DNA of 64,000 nt from Pandoraea bronchicola (lineage in GTDB: Bacteria; Pseudomonadota; Gammaproteobacteria; Burkholderiales; Burkholderiaceae), in assembly GCF_902459805.1 (NCBI RefSeq), contig NZ_CABPST010000001.1, positions 913,861 through 977,860 of the forward strand. The letters run 5' to 3'. Under the pieces are notes generated by a model that worked only from the letters and a program-made list of their open reading frames with translations, searched no databases and was not told the origin of the DNA. Positions 53,986-62,696 of this stretch are shown piece after piece. A program made the position numbers and the translations under genes. Every line of letters starts with the position of its first letter. Position 1 is the stretch's first letter.

Positions 53986-54765
53986 ATGGCGAACAACGAT
54001 TACATTCTCGAAACCCGCGGACTCACGAAAGAGTTCCGCGGCTTCACTGCCGTGAACGGGGTCGACCTGCGTGTCGCGCGCGGCACCATTCATGCGCTTA
54101 TCGGGCCTAACGGCGCGGGTAAGACCACTTGCTTCAACCTGCTCACCAAATTCCTGGTGCCCAGCGCGGGGACGATCACCTTCAACGGTGATGACATCAC
54201 CCGCGAGGCGCCGGCGCAAATTGCGCGGCGCGGCATCATCCGCTCGTTCCAGATCTCCGCCGTGTTCCCGCACCTCACCGTGCTCGAGAATGTGCGCATC
54301 GGTCTGCAACGCAACCTCGGCACCGCGTTTCACTTCTGGAGCAGCAGCCGCACACTGCGCCGGCTCGATGCGCGCGCCATGGAGTTGCTCGCCGAGGTCG
54401 GTCTCACCGAATTCGCCCATACGCTCACCGTGGAGCTGCCATACGGCCGCAAGCGCGCGCTCGAAATCGCGACGACACTTGCTATGGAGCCCGAATTAAT
54501 GTTGCTCGACGAGCCAACGCAAGGCATGGGTCACGAAGACGTCGATCGCGTCACCGCACTGATCAAGAAGGTGTCGGCAGGCCGCACGATCCTGATGGTC
54601 GAGCACAACATGAACGTGATTGCGGGCATCTCCGACACCATCACCGTGCTTCAGCGCGGCGAGGTGCTTGCCGAAGGTCCGTATCACGAAGTCTCGAAAA
54701 ATCCGCAGGTCATGGAAGCCTATATGGGCACTGCGGACGGTGAAATGCAGGGAGCCCATGGGTGA
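53986..54765 (+). CDS. livG: Branched-chain amino acid-type ABC transporter, ATP-binding protein LivG
   Basis: 259 residues from the ATG at 53986, with GCAGGAGA upstream; the frame is open to 53827 but the extra part is not LivG-like. It has Walker A GPNGAGKTT, a LivG-type switch region and Walker B LMLLDEPTQGMGHEDV. It drives a high-affinity uptake system for branched-chain or other organic acids. First gene of livGFKHM, all on the same strand. Confidence 0.93.
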   Translation: MANNDYILETRGLTKEFRGFTAVNGVDLRVARGTIHALIGPNGAGKTTCFNLLTKFLVPSAGTITFNGDDITREAPAQIARRGIIRSFQISAVFPHLTVLENVRIGLQRNLGTAFHFWSSSRTLRRLDARAMELLAEVGLTEFAHTLTVELPYGRKRALEIATTLAMEPELMLLDEPTQGMGHEDVDRVTALIKKVSAGRTILMVEHNMNVIAGISDTITVLQRGEVLAEGPYHEVSKNPQVMEAYMGTADGEMQGAHG

Positions 54766-54815
54766 GGACGGCTATGTACGGAAATGGGGGCGGGAGCAGC
54801 AATGGAAAGGGCGGC

Positions 54816-55547
54816 ATGAGCGTTCCGGCGCTGGAGGTCGAGGGACTTCAGGCCTGGTACGGCGAGTCGCACATCCTGCATGGCGTCGATCTGACGGTGG
54901 GCCGTGGCGAAGTGGTCACGCTGCTCGGGCGCAACGGCGCCGGACGCACCACGACACTGCGCGCCATCATGGGCCTGACCGGACAGCGTCAGGGATCGAT
55001 TCGCATCGGCGGTGAGGAAACCATTCACTTGCCGACGTACAAAGTTGCGCATCACGGCGTGGGCTATTGCCCGGAGGAGCGCGGCATTTTCGCGAGCCTG
55101 TCGTGCGAAGAGAACCTGTTGCTGCCGCCGTATATCGGCATGAGCGGCAATCGTCGCGATGACGGCGGGCGCGGTATGTCGCTCGACGAGATCTACGACA
55201 TGTTCCCGAACCTGAAGGAGCGGCGCCATAGTCAGGGCACGCGTTTGTCGGGCGGCGAACAGCAGATGCTGGCCGTGGCGCGCATTCTGCGCACGGGCGC
55301 CAATTTGCTGCTGCTCGACGAAATCTCCGAAGGTCTTGCGCCGGTGATCGTGCAGACGTTGGCGCGCATGATCACCACGCTCAAGGCGCGGGGCTACACC
55401 ATCGTGATGGTGGAACAGAATTTCCGTTTTGCGGCTCCGCTCGCCGATCGCTTCTATGTGATGGAGCACGGCAAGATCGTGGAGCGCTTCGGCGCTCAGG
55501 AGCTGGAGACGAAGATGCCGGTGCTGCACGAGTTGTTGGGCGTATGA
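54816..55547 (+). CDS. livF: LivF-type ABC ATP-binding protein with arginine in Walker A
   Basis: 243 residues from the ATG at 54816 (GGAAAGGG upstream); a GTG at 54762 overlapping the livG stop would add 18 glycine-rich residues. Walker A reads GRNGAGRTT at 38-46, with Arg44 in place of the near-invariant lysine. Signature LSGGEQQ and Walker B LLLLDEISEGLAP are normal. I believe this arginine occurs in some betaproteobacterial LivF proteins, so it may be tolerated with LivG doing most ATP hydrolysis. Confidence 0.92.
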   Translation: MSVPALEVEGLQAWYGESHILHGVDLTVGRGEVVTLLGRNGAGRTTTLRAIMGLTGQRQGSIRIGGEETIHLPTYKVAHHGVGYCPEERGIFASLSCEENLLLPPYIGMSGNRRDDGGRGMSLDEIYDMFPNLKERRHSQGTRLSGGEQQMLAVARILRTGANLLLLDEISEGLAPVIVQTLARMITTLKARGYTIVMVEQNFRFAAPLADRFYVMEHGKIVERFGAQELETKMPVLHELLGV

Positions 55548-55617
55548 GGTGAGCTACCCGGCGCGCACGCGTGCCGGGCGATGGACCCAGGCGATCAAAT
55601 CCATGAAGGAGACGAAG

Positions 55618-56820
55618 ATGACGATGCGGATGAAGGCGTTGGCCGTTGCGGCGGCGTTCGGTTTTGCGGCAATGGCCTCGCAGGCCCATGCCGATGGCAA
55701 TACGGTGAAGATCGGTTTCATTACCGATATGTCGGGCCTGTACACCGACATCGACGGGCAAGGGGGGGCGGAAGCCATCAAGATGGCCATCGCCGACTTC
55801 GGCGGCAAGGTCCTCGGCAAGCCGATCGAACTGGTCACGGCCGATCACCAGAACAAGGCGGACGTTGCCGCGTCGAAGGCGCGCGAATGGTTCGACCGTG
55901 GCGGCGTGGACATGCTCATCGGCGGTACCAACTCGGGTACCGGTCTGGCGATGAACAAGGTCTCGGCCGAGAAGAAGAAGGTCTACATCAACGTGGGCGC
56001 GGGCTCGGATGCGCTGACCAACGATCAGTGCCAGCCGTATGGCGTTCACTACGCTTACGACACCGTCGCGCTCGCACGCGGCACGGGGTCGGCCGTCGTC
56101 AAGGCGGGCGGCAAGTCGTGGTTCTTCCTGACGGCCGACTATGCGTTCGGTCACGCGCTGGAGAAAGCCACGGCCGACGTGGTCAAGGCCAACGGCGGCA
56201 CGGTGAAGGGGCAGGTACGTCACCCGCTCTCGGCGTCGGACTTCTCGTCGTATCTGCTCCAGGCGCAGTCGTCGGGCGCACAGGTGCTGGGGCTGGCCAA
56301 CGCCGGTGGCGACACCATCAATGCGATCAAGGCTGCGAAGGAATTCGGTATCAAGGGCAAGATGCAGATCGCCGGTCTGCTCGTGTTCATCAACGACATT
56401 CACTCGCTCGGTCTGGATAACACCGAGGGCATGTACCTGACCGATAGCTGGTATTGGGACAAGAACGACAAGACCCGCGCCTTCGCCAAGCGCTACTTCG
56501 ACAAGATGAAGAAAATGCCGTCGAGCCTGCAGGCCGGCGACTATTCGGCGGCCACGACGTATCTGAAGGCGGTGCAGGCGGCCGGCACCACCGACGCGGA
56601 CAAGGTCATGGAGCAACTGCACAAGATCAAGATCGACGACATGTTCAGCAAGGGCTACATCCGCCGCGACGGCACCATGGTCCACGACATGTACCTGATG
56701 CAAGTGAAGTCGAAGGCGGAATCGAAGTCACCGTGGGACTACTACAAGGTCGTCGCTACGATTCCGGGCGAGAAGGCGTTCACCACCGAGGCTGAATCGA
56801 CCTGCAAGCTGCCGAAGTAA
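55618..56820 (+). CDS. livK: Periplasmic branched-chain amino acid-type binding protein LivK
   Basis: 400 residues from the ATG at 55618, preceded by AAGGAGA. Signal peptide to about SQAHADG, then a type I periplasmic-binding fold (VKIGFITDMSGLYTDIDGQGG, LIGGTNSGTGLAMNKVSAEKKK). A late Cys in STCKLPK may pair with the one in NDQCQPYG. It catches the substrate for LivHMGF. The substrate may be an amino acid or an organic or aromatic acid. Confidence 0.92.
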   Translation: MTMRMKALAVAAAFGFAAMASQAHADGNTVKIGFITDMSGLYTDIDGQGGAEAIKMAIADFGGKVLGKPIELVTADHQNKADVAASKAREWFDRGGVDMLIGGTNSGTGLAMNKVSAEKKKVYINVGAGSDALTNDQCQPYGVHYAYDTVALARGTGSAVVKAGGKSWFFLTADYAFGHALEKATADVVKANGGTVKGQVRHPLSASDFSSYLLQAQSSGAQVLGLANAGGDTINAIKAAKEFGIKGKMQIAGLLVFINDIHSLGLDNTEGMYLTDSWYWDKNDKTRAFAKRYFDKMKKMPSSLQAGDYSAATTYLKAVQAAGTTDADKVMEQLHKIKIDDMFSKGYIRRDGTMVHDMYLMQVKSKAESKSPWDYYKVVATIPGEKAFTTEAESTCKLPK

Positions 56821-56901
56821 TCGGCACGATCTGAACGCGATGCACCGAAAGCGGCGGGACGTGTGTCCCGTCGCGACCTTTCTCCCAGAGAATCGATTTC
56901 G

Positions 56902-57786
56902 ATGGAATTTCTAGGCATCCCCCTGCCGGCGCTGTTGAGCCAACTGCTGCTGGGACTGGTGAACGGCTCGTTCTACGCCATGCTGAGCCTCGGCCTGGCA
57001 GTGATTTTCGGTTTGCTCAACGTGATCAACTTTGCGCACGGCGCGTTGTTCATGCTGGGCGCCATGCTCGCCTGGATGGGCGGCAACTATCTTGGCCTCA
57101 ATTACTGGGTCATGCTGATTCTCGCCCCCGTCGTGGTGGGTGTCATCGGCATTGTCATCGAGCGCACCATGTTGCGCTGGATCTACAAGCTCGATCACTT
57201 GTACGGCCTGCTGCTGACGTTTGGCATCACGCTCGTGCTCGAGGGCGTTTTCCGTTCGATCTACGGCGTGTCGGGCCAGCCCTTCGACGCCCCCGAGGCG
57301 CTCTCCGGCGCGACCAATCTCGGCTTCATGTTCATGCCGAACTACCGCGCGTGGGTGGTGGTAGCGTCGCTTATCGTGTGCTTCGCCACATGGTTCGTCA
57401 TTGAGAAGACGAAGATCGGTGCGTATCTGCGTGCCGGCACGGAGAACCCGAAGCTGGTGGAGGCGTTCGGTGTGAACGTTCCGCTCATGATTACGCTGAC
57501 GTATGGCTTCGGTGTCGCGCTTGCCGCGTTTGCCGGCGTGCTCGCCGCGCCGGTCATCCAGATCTCGCCGTTGATGGGGCAGTCGATGATCATCACGGTG
57601 TTCGCGGTGGTCGTGATTGGCGGCATGGGCTCGATCATGGGCTCGATCATCACCGGTCTGATGCTCGGCGTGATCGAAGGCTTTACCAAGGTGTTCTACC
57701 CGGAAGCGTCCGCGACCGTGGTGTTCGTCATCATGGTGATCGTGTTGCTGCTGCGCCCGGCTGGGCTGTTCGGCAAACAAAAGTAA
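56902..57786 (+). CDS. livH: Liv-type ABC permease LivH
   Basis: 294 residues from the ATG at 56902. About eight helices with the family start LLLGLVNGSFYAMLSLGLAV and the coupling region around FGVNVPLMITLTYGFGVALA. One half of the membrane channel, 82 bp after livK. Confidence 0.93.
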   Translation: MEFLGIPLPALLSQLLLGLVNGSFYAMLSLGLAVIFGLLNVINFAHGALFMLGAMLAWMGGNYLGLNYWVMLILAPVVVGVIGIVIERTMLRWIYKLDHLYGLLLTFGITLVLEGVFRSIYGVSGQPFDAPEALSGATNLGFMFMPNYRAWVVVASLIVCFATWFVIEKTKIGAYLRAGTENPKLVEAFGVNVPLMITLTYGFGVALAAFAGVLAAPVIQISPLMGQSMIITVFAVVVIGGMGSIMGSIITGLMLGVIEGFTKVFYPEASATVVFVIMVIVLLLRPAGLFGKQK

Positions 57787-57797
57787 GGGGCAGAACA

Positions 57798-58796
57798 ATG
57801 CAACAACAGACGCAACAACGGGTGCTCTATTCCCTTCTGCTGCTCGCGCTGATCGCCGCGCCGTTCGCTGGTGCGTATCCGGTCTTCGTCATGAAGGTGC
57901 TGTGCTTCGCACTGTTCGCCTGCGCGTTCAATCTGCTGCTGGGCTTCACGGGGCTGCTGTCGTTCGGCCACGCGGCGTTCTTCGGCAGCGCGGGCTATGT
58001 CACCGGCTATGCCATCCGTAATCTGGGATTCACGCCGGAAGTCGGCATTCTCGCAGGCGTGATCGCCGGGGCGGTGCTGGGACTCGTCATCGGTCTGCTC
58101 GCGATTCGGCGTCAGGGAATCTACTTCGCGATGATTACGCTGGCGCTGGCGCAGATGCTGTACTTCCTCTGTCTGCAAGCGCCGTTCACGGGCGGGGAAG
58201 ATGGCCTGCAAGGCGTGCCGCGCGGCAGTCTGTTCGGCGTGCTGCCGCTGGATTCGGACCTCACGCTGTACTACGTGGTACTCGCTATTTGCGCGCTGGG
58301 CTTCCTGCTCATCATGCGCATTGTTCACTCACCGTTCGGTCAGGTGCTCAAAGCGATCAAGGAGAACGAGCCGCGGGCGATCTCGCTCGGTTACGACGTC
58401 GATCGCTTCAAGCTGCTGGCGTTCGTGCTGTCGGCCACGCTGGCGGCACTGGCCGGGTCGACCAAGACCGTGGTGCTGGGCTTCGAGACGCTCACCGACG
58501 TGCACTGGACCATGTCGGGCATGGTGATCCTGATGACGCTCGTGGGCGGTCTGGGGACGATGCTCGGGCCGGTGGTCGGCGCGGTGGTCATCATCGTGCT
58601 GGAGAACAAGCTGGGCGACATCGGCAACTGGCTCGCCACGGTGACGGGCGTGCCCTGGTTCCAGACGCTTGGCGAGTCGGTGACTATCGTCATCGGCGCG
58701 ATCTTCATCATCTGCGTGTTGGCCTTCCGGCGCGGTCTGGTGGGCGAGCTGGCGGCGCGCAGCCAGTACTTCCGGACGATGTCGCAACAGTCGTGA
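57798..58796 (+). CDS. livM: Liv-type ABC permease LivM
   Basis: 332 residues, about nine helices, with the conserved AFNLLLGFTGLLSFGHAAFFG and LKAIKENEPRAISLGYDVDRF, the EAA-like coupling loop. Partner of LivH, 11 bp apart. Last gene of livGFKHM. Confidence 0.93.
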   Translation: MQQQTQQRVLYSLLLLALIAAPFAGAYPVFVMKVLCFALFACAFNLLLGFTGLLSFGHAAFFGSAGYVTGYAIRNLGFTPEVGILAGVIAGAVLGLVIGLLAIRRQGIYFAMITLALAQMLYFLCLQAPFTGGEDGLQGVPRGSLFGVLPLDSDLTLYYVVLAICALGFLLIMRIVHSPFGQVLKAIKENEPRAISLGYDVDRFKLLAFVLSATLAALAGSTKTVVLGFETLTDVHWTMSGMVILMTLVGGLGTMLGPVVGAVVIIVLENKLGDIGNWLATVTGVPWFQTLGESVTIVIGAIFIICVLAFRRGLVGELAARSQYFRTMSQQS

Positions 58797-58803
58797 TCGC
58801 GGC

Positions 58804-58830
58804 GCGGACGCACCGGTTTGGGGCGTCCGC
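58804..58830 (+). terminator. Hairpin after livM
   Basis: GCGGACGC (58804-58811) / GCGTCCGC (58823-58830), 11-nt loop, seven bases past the livM stop; no T-run. Confidence 0.4.
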
Positions 58831-58999
58831 TCGTCACCCTGGCGCATGTATGTCGGAAAAAGTCTAATTCGTAGGGGTAAATGCTGACTTGTGGTGCATC
58901 GGGTGCTCCTTTATTCTCTCCCTCAGTTCGCGTCACGGCAGGATATAGGGGCGAGGAACGAGGAGACAATAAGCGCGATAACGCGCACCGCCAAAAAAG

Positions 59000-59035
59000 A
59001 AGCGCTGTTGGAGAATGCTCCAACAGCGCTTTTTA
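59000..59035. terminator. Very strong, two-way hairpin terminator in gene-free DNA
   Basis: Fourteen-bp perfect stem AAGCGCTGTTGGAG (59000-59013) / CTCCAACAGCGCTT (59018-59031), loop AATG, followed by TTTTATATT; the other strand ends in TTCTTTTTT. No protein gene ends here on either strand within the 616 bp between livM and the TSUP gene. It may close a small RNA starting near a TTGTGG...TTATTC pair at about 58894-58921, or a read-through liv transcript. Confidence 0.8.
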
Positions 59036-59412
59036 TATTGTGCTTCGCCTCGGCGCGAAGCCGTCTTCCGCCGAGGCCCGGCAGTCTGCATTACATCTCT
59101 TTGCACGGTGTTTTCCGTGCGTTTCACGCCATATTGCGAGAATCGTGTCACTGAAATGCGCGCAATGCGTTCTAAAGACGCTATGCTCGCCGTTTCAGTG
59201 TGTGCGCTCGACAGTTCTGGCCGGTTCGGCCAATTCGGCCGGCGTGCCAATTTCACTCATTCGGCTCGTTCCATTCGGCCACAACGATTACCCGGTAGTC
59301 GCAGTCGTATGCCTAGCACGCTTCACGTTTCACAATGCGCGCGCTCGCGCTTTCTGGCCGGTGAGTTCACCCGGCGGCCGCCGCGAGTCCCGAGTGCATG
59401 TATGGGGCATGT

Positions 59413-60195
59413 ATGTTGACGAGTTGGGCGCTGACCGATCTGCTGATGCTTGCGGGCGGGGCGTTCCTCGCCGGACTGGTCGATGCCGTGGTCGGTGGCG
59501 GCGGGCTGATTGCCGTGCCGACGCTGTTCGCCGTGTTCCCGAACGCTGCACCGCCGGTGCTGTTCGGCACCAACAAGATGGCGGGTGTCTGGGGAACGGC
59601 GGCGGCGGCGATGCGCTACGCCCGCGGCATCCAGCTTCGCTGGGCCGTTCTGGTGCCGGCGACGATCGCGGCCTTCGTGTTTTCGTTCTGTGGTGCGTAC
59701 GCCGTCACTCACATTCCTGCCGACGTGCTGCGCAAGTTGCTGCCTTTCGTGCTCGCGGGCGTGGCAGTCTATACGTTGCGCAAGAAGGATTTCGGGACGG
59801 TCCACGCCCCTGTGAAGGGCGGGACAGGGGTGACCCTCATGGCCATTGCCGTGGGCGGCGCCATCGGCTTCTACGACGGTTTCTTCGGCCCGGGTACGGG
59901 CAGCTTCCTCGTGTTTCTGTTTGTCCGGCTGTTCGGGCAGGACTTCGTCAACGCATCGGCGTCGTCGAAGATCGTGAACGTGGCGACCAATCTGGCCGCG
60001 TTGCTCCTGTTCGGCATGGGCGGGCACGTGTGGTGGCAAGTCGGTATCGGCATGGCGATCATGAACGTGCTCGGCAGTCAGGTCGGCAGCCGCCTCGCGC
60101 TCAAGCACGGTGTGGGCTTCGTGCGGCGCATGTTTCTGTGCGTACTTGCCGTGCTGATCGTGAAGACGGGCTACGACGCGTTTCTGCGTGTGTGA
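59413..60195 (+). CDS. TSUP-family (TauE/SafE, YfcA-like) membrane permease
   Basis: 260 residues from the ATG at 59413; 59398 is an in-frame alternative. Eight or so helices with the repeated family motifs GGAFLAGLVDAVVGGGGLIAVP and GGAIGFYDGFFGPGTGSFLVF. Members move sulfite, sulfonates or organic anions; the YfcA branch has no fixed substrate. Stand-alone gene. Confidence 0.9.
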   Translation: MLTSWALTDLLMLAGGAFLAGLVDAVVGGGGLIAVPTLFAVFPNAAPPVLFGTNKMAGVWGTAAAAMRYARGIQLRWAVLVPATIAAFVFSFCGAYAVTHIPADVLRKLLPFVLAGVAVYTLRKKDFGTVHAPVKGGTGVTLMAIAVGGAIGFYDGFFGPGTGSFLVFLFVRLFGQDFVNASASSKIVNVATNLAALLLFGMGGHVWWQVGIGMAIMNVLGSQVGSRLALKHGVGFVRRMFLCVLAVLIVKTGYDAFLRV

Positions 60196-60369
60196 GACGA
60201 GATCGAGCGGCGTATCGGTGTTGGGTGTGTCCGGCGCGTTCCGGCAATGAAGAATGACCGGCGAGGGCGGGGCGGGCGCGTCGAGTGGGGTCAGATGCGG
60301 CCGAAGCCACATGTGGGGAAACCGCACTTTACGAGAAGGCACCGGTGCCCGTAAGATGGGCGACAATTT

Positions 60370-60387
60370 ACCGACTGAGCGGTCGGT
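60370..60387. promoter_or_regulatory. TetR-type operator ahead of the second livK
   Basis: ACCGAC-TGAGCG-GTCGGT, perfect 6-bp arms, 45 bp before the livK-like start, so it overlaps or abuts the promoter. The form ACCGAC...GTCGGT is common for TetR regulators of aromatic and fatty acid catabolism. No TetR gene is in the window. Confidence 0.6.
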
Positions 60388-60431
60388 TAATGTCAAAAAA
60401 ACGAATTCGAAATTTTTGTGAGGAGACCCAA

Positions 60432-61577
60432 ATGAAACTGAAGTTGCTGTGCATGGCATCGGCGATGATGCTGGCCGCGGGCGTCGCGAACGCTCAGGTG
60501 AAGATTGGCGTGTCGCTGTCGGCGACCGGTCCGGCGGCTTCGCTGGGCATTCCCGAGAAGAACACCATTGCGCTGATGCCGAAGACGATCGCCGGACAGT
60601 CGGTGCAGTACATTGTGCTCGACGATGCGACCGACACCACGACCGCCGTCAAGAACATGCGCAAGCTGATCAGCGAAGATCACGTTGACGCCGTGCTCGG
60701 CTCGACCGTCACGCCGAACTCGCTGGCGATGGTCGACGTGGCTGCCGAGACGCAGACCCCGGTGATCTCGATGGCAGCGGGTGCCGCTATCGTCGAGCCG
60801 GTGGATGCCAAGCGCACGTGGGCATTCAAGACGCCGCAGAACGACATTCTGATGGCCACCGCTATCGCGAAGCACATGGCCGATCACGGTGTGAAGACGG
60901 TGGCGTTCATCGGCTTCTCGGATGCGTACGGCGAAGGCTGGTACAAGGAATTCCAGAAGGCAGCCGATCTGAACAAGATCAAGGTGGTGGCCAATGAGCG
61001 CTTCAACCGCGCCGACACGTCGGTGACGGGCCAGGCGCTGAAGATCATGGGCGCCAACCCGGATGCCGTGCTGGTCGCCGGTTCGGGCACGCCGGCAGCG
61101 CTGCCGCAGCGCACGCTCAAGGAACGTGGCTACAAGGGCAAGCTGTACCAGACCCACGGCGTGGCCAACAACGACTTCCTGCGCGTTTGCGGCAAGGATT
61201 GCGAAGGTACGTATCTGCCGGCCGGTCCGCTGCTCGTGGTCGAGCAACTGCCTGCCGACAATCCGGTGAAGAAGTCGGCTGCCGCATACAAGGCGGCCTA
61301 CGAGAAGGCCTACGGCGCCGGTTCGATCTCGACCTTCGGCGGTCACGCCTGGGACGGCGGACTGCTGCTGCAGGCGGCGATTCCGGTTGCGCTGAAGAAG
61401 GCCAAGCCGGGCACGGCCGAATTCCGCGCCGCGCTGCGCGACGCGCTCGAGAACGTGAAGGACATGCCGGGCACCGCCGGTATCTTCAATATGAGCAAGA
61501 ACGACCATAACGGTCTGGATCAACGCTCGCGCGTGATGGTGCAAATCGTCGACGGCAAGTGGAAATTGGCGAACTGA
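60432..61577 (+). CDS. Liv-type periplasmic substrate-binding protein (second system)
   Basis: 381 residues from the ATG at 60432, with GAGGAGA upstream. Signal peptide to about GVANAQ, then a binding-protein fold (VKIGVSLSATGPAASLGIPEK, VDAVLGSTVTPNSLAMVDV). A pair of cysteines lies in VCGKDCEG. It differs from the LivK above and belongs with the permease genes to its right; relatives serve aromatic or dicarboxylic acids. A terminator follows, then the MarR regulator. Confidence 0.92.
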   Translation: MKLKLLCMASAMMLAAGVANAQVKIGVSLSATGPAASLGIPEKNTIALMPKTIAGQSVQYIVLDDATDTTTAVKNMRKLISEDHVDAVLGSTVTPNSLAMVDVAAETQTPVISMAAGAAIVEPVDAKRTWAFKTPQNDILMATAIAKHMADHGVKTVAFIGFSDAYGEGWYKEFQKAADLNKIKVVANERFNRADTSVTGQALKIMGANPDAVLVAGSGTPAALPQRTLKERGYKGKLYQTHGVANNDFLRVCGKDCEGTYLPAGPLLVVEQLPADNPVKKSAAAYKAAYEKAYGAGSISTFGGHAWDGGLLLQAAIPVALKKAKPGTAEFRAALRDALENVKDMPGTAGIFNMSKNDHNGLDQRSRVMVQIVDGKWKLAN

Positions 61578-61674
61578 TACGGGCCGGGGCTGCCTATAGC
61601 ACCTGTAGCACACAGGCATGCCCCGTTGTCGTATCTGCGGTATCTGTGCCCGGTCAGGCCGGCCGGGCAGGAAG

Positions 61675-61700
61675 AACGGGCGTTCGCGCCCGTTTTTTTT
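61675..61700 (+). terminator. Intrinsic terminator after the second livK-like gene
   Basis: Stem AACGGGCG (61675-61682) / CGCCCGTT (61687-61694), loop TTCG, eight-T tail to 61700. Confidence 0.93.
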
Positions 61701-61835
61701 GAGCGCGTGGTAGTTTCGCGCTTCGCAAAGAGACGGCAGGACATGCGAAACGAGCGGCACATAAGAGGCCGCATTGTCCCAACCTGATCGCCGCAGCCCG
61801 GGGGCTGAGCGAGCGATCCTTTCGAGCGTAAATCC

Positions 61836-62336
61836 ATGACGGGTGAATTCGAACACCGCAATCTATCTCTGGTGTTGCTGCAGACGCGTGAGGCGGCGAT
61901 GGGGCTGTTCCGGCCCTTGCTCAATTGTTACGACATTACGGAACAACAATGGCGTGTCATACGGGCCGTCAACGATAGCGAATCCGGGGAAATGGAAATC
62001 GGGCAGGTCGCGCGCGAGTGCTGCATTCTCAGTCCGAGTCTGTCGGGCATGCTCGAGCGCATGGAGGCCTCAGGGCTCATTCTGCGCCGCCGCGTGGCCG
62101 CCGATCAGCGCCGGGTGATGGTATCGCTCACGCCGTCGAGCCGCGCGTTGTGCAAGAAGCTCGGCCCGCTGGTCGAGGAGCGCTATCGCTATCTGGAGGA
62201 CAAGGTCGGGCGCGACACACTCGCCGAGATCTACCGCTTGCTCGATGTCGTGCGAGAGGCGTTGCCGCCCGACGTGGTGGCAGAGGCGCCGTCGTTGCCG
62301 GCCAAGCCGCGCCGGCGTCGCAAGCCGGTGGCGTGA
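61836..62336 (+). CDS. MarR-family regulator, HpaR/HpcR-like
   Basis: 166 residues. The opening HRNLSLVLLQTREAAMGLFRP, ITEQQWRVIRAV and CILSPSLSGMLERMEASGL are those of HpaR/HpcR, the repressor of homoprotocatechuate (4-hydroxyphenylacetate) breakdown. It lies between the second Liv binding protein and its permeases, so it may repress this transporter and release it on binding an aromatic acid. No hpa catabolic gene is visible in the window. Confidence 0.88.
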   Translation: MTGEFEHRNLSLVLLQTREAAMGLFRPLLNCYDITEQQWRVIRAVNDSESGEMEIGQVARECCILSPSLSGMLERMEASGLILRRRVAADQRRVMVSLTPSSRALCKKLGPLVEERYRYLEDKVGRDTLAEIYRLLDVVREALPPDVVAEAPSLPAKPRRRRKPVA

Positions 62337-62533
62337 GAGGCTGCATGAGGCCAGATACCCCGGGGACGGGCGTCGCGAGCGCTGTCGGGGGGTATTGAGC
62401 GGTATTAAGCAGTTCTGAGCAGGAGAGGGTGATGAGCGCGCGCCGCGTCGGGCGCGGCACGCAGAACGGTGCAGTCGGCGAAATGGCAGGAGACAAGATT
62501 TCGTCGACTCAGTAGTCGCCCGGGTTTTACCAA

Positions 62534-62551
62534 TGCATAACGATTTATACA
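62534..62551. promoter_or_regulatory. Candidate HpaR-type operator
   Basis: TGCATAA-CGAT-TTATACA: 7-bp arms with one mismatch, in an AT-rich patch of the 360-bp gap between the MarR gene and the permease gene. The gap shows no other gene; this patch is its most promoter-like part. Confidence 0.5.
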
Positions 62552-62696
62552 ATTCATAATTCGCTGCGCTGCGACACGGGGAACGTGCGGGGTGTATCGA
62601 TGTGAAGGGGAACGGGGCGGCCGCGCGCTGCGCCGTGCATCACACCGGCTGTCTCGCCAGCCGGTTCAAGAAGTACTCAAACGAAGTGAGAGGAGC

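Noticed and set aside
58933-59256. 107-codon minus-strand frame in the livM-TSUP gap
   Set aside because: It runs straight through the 14-bp terminator hairpin and has no similarity.
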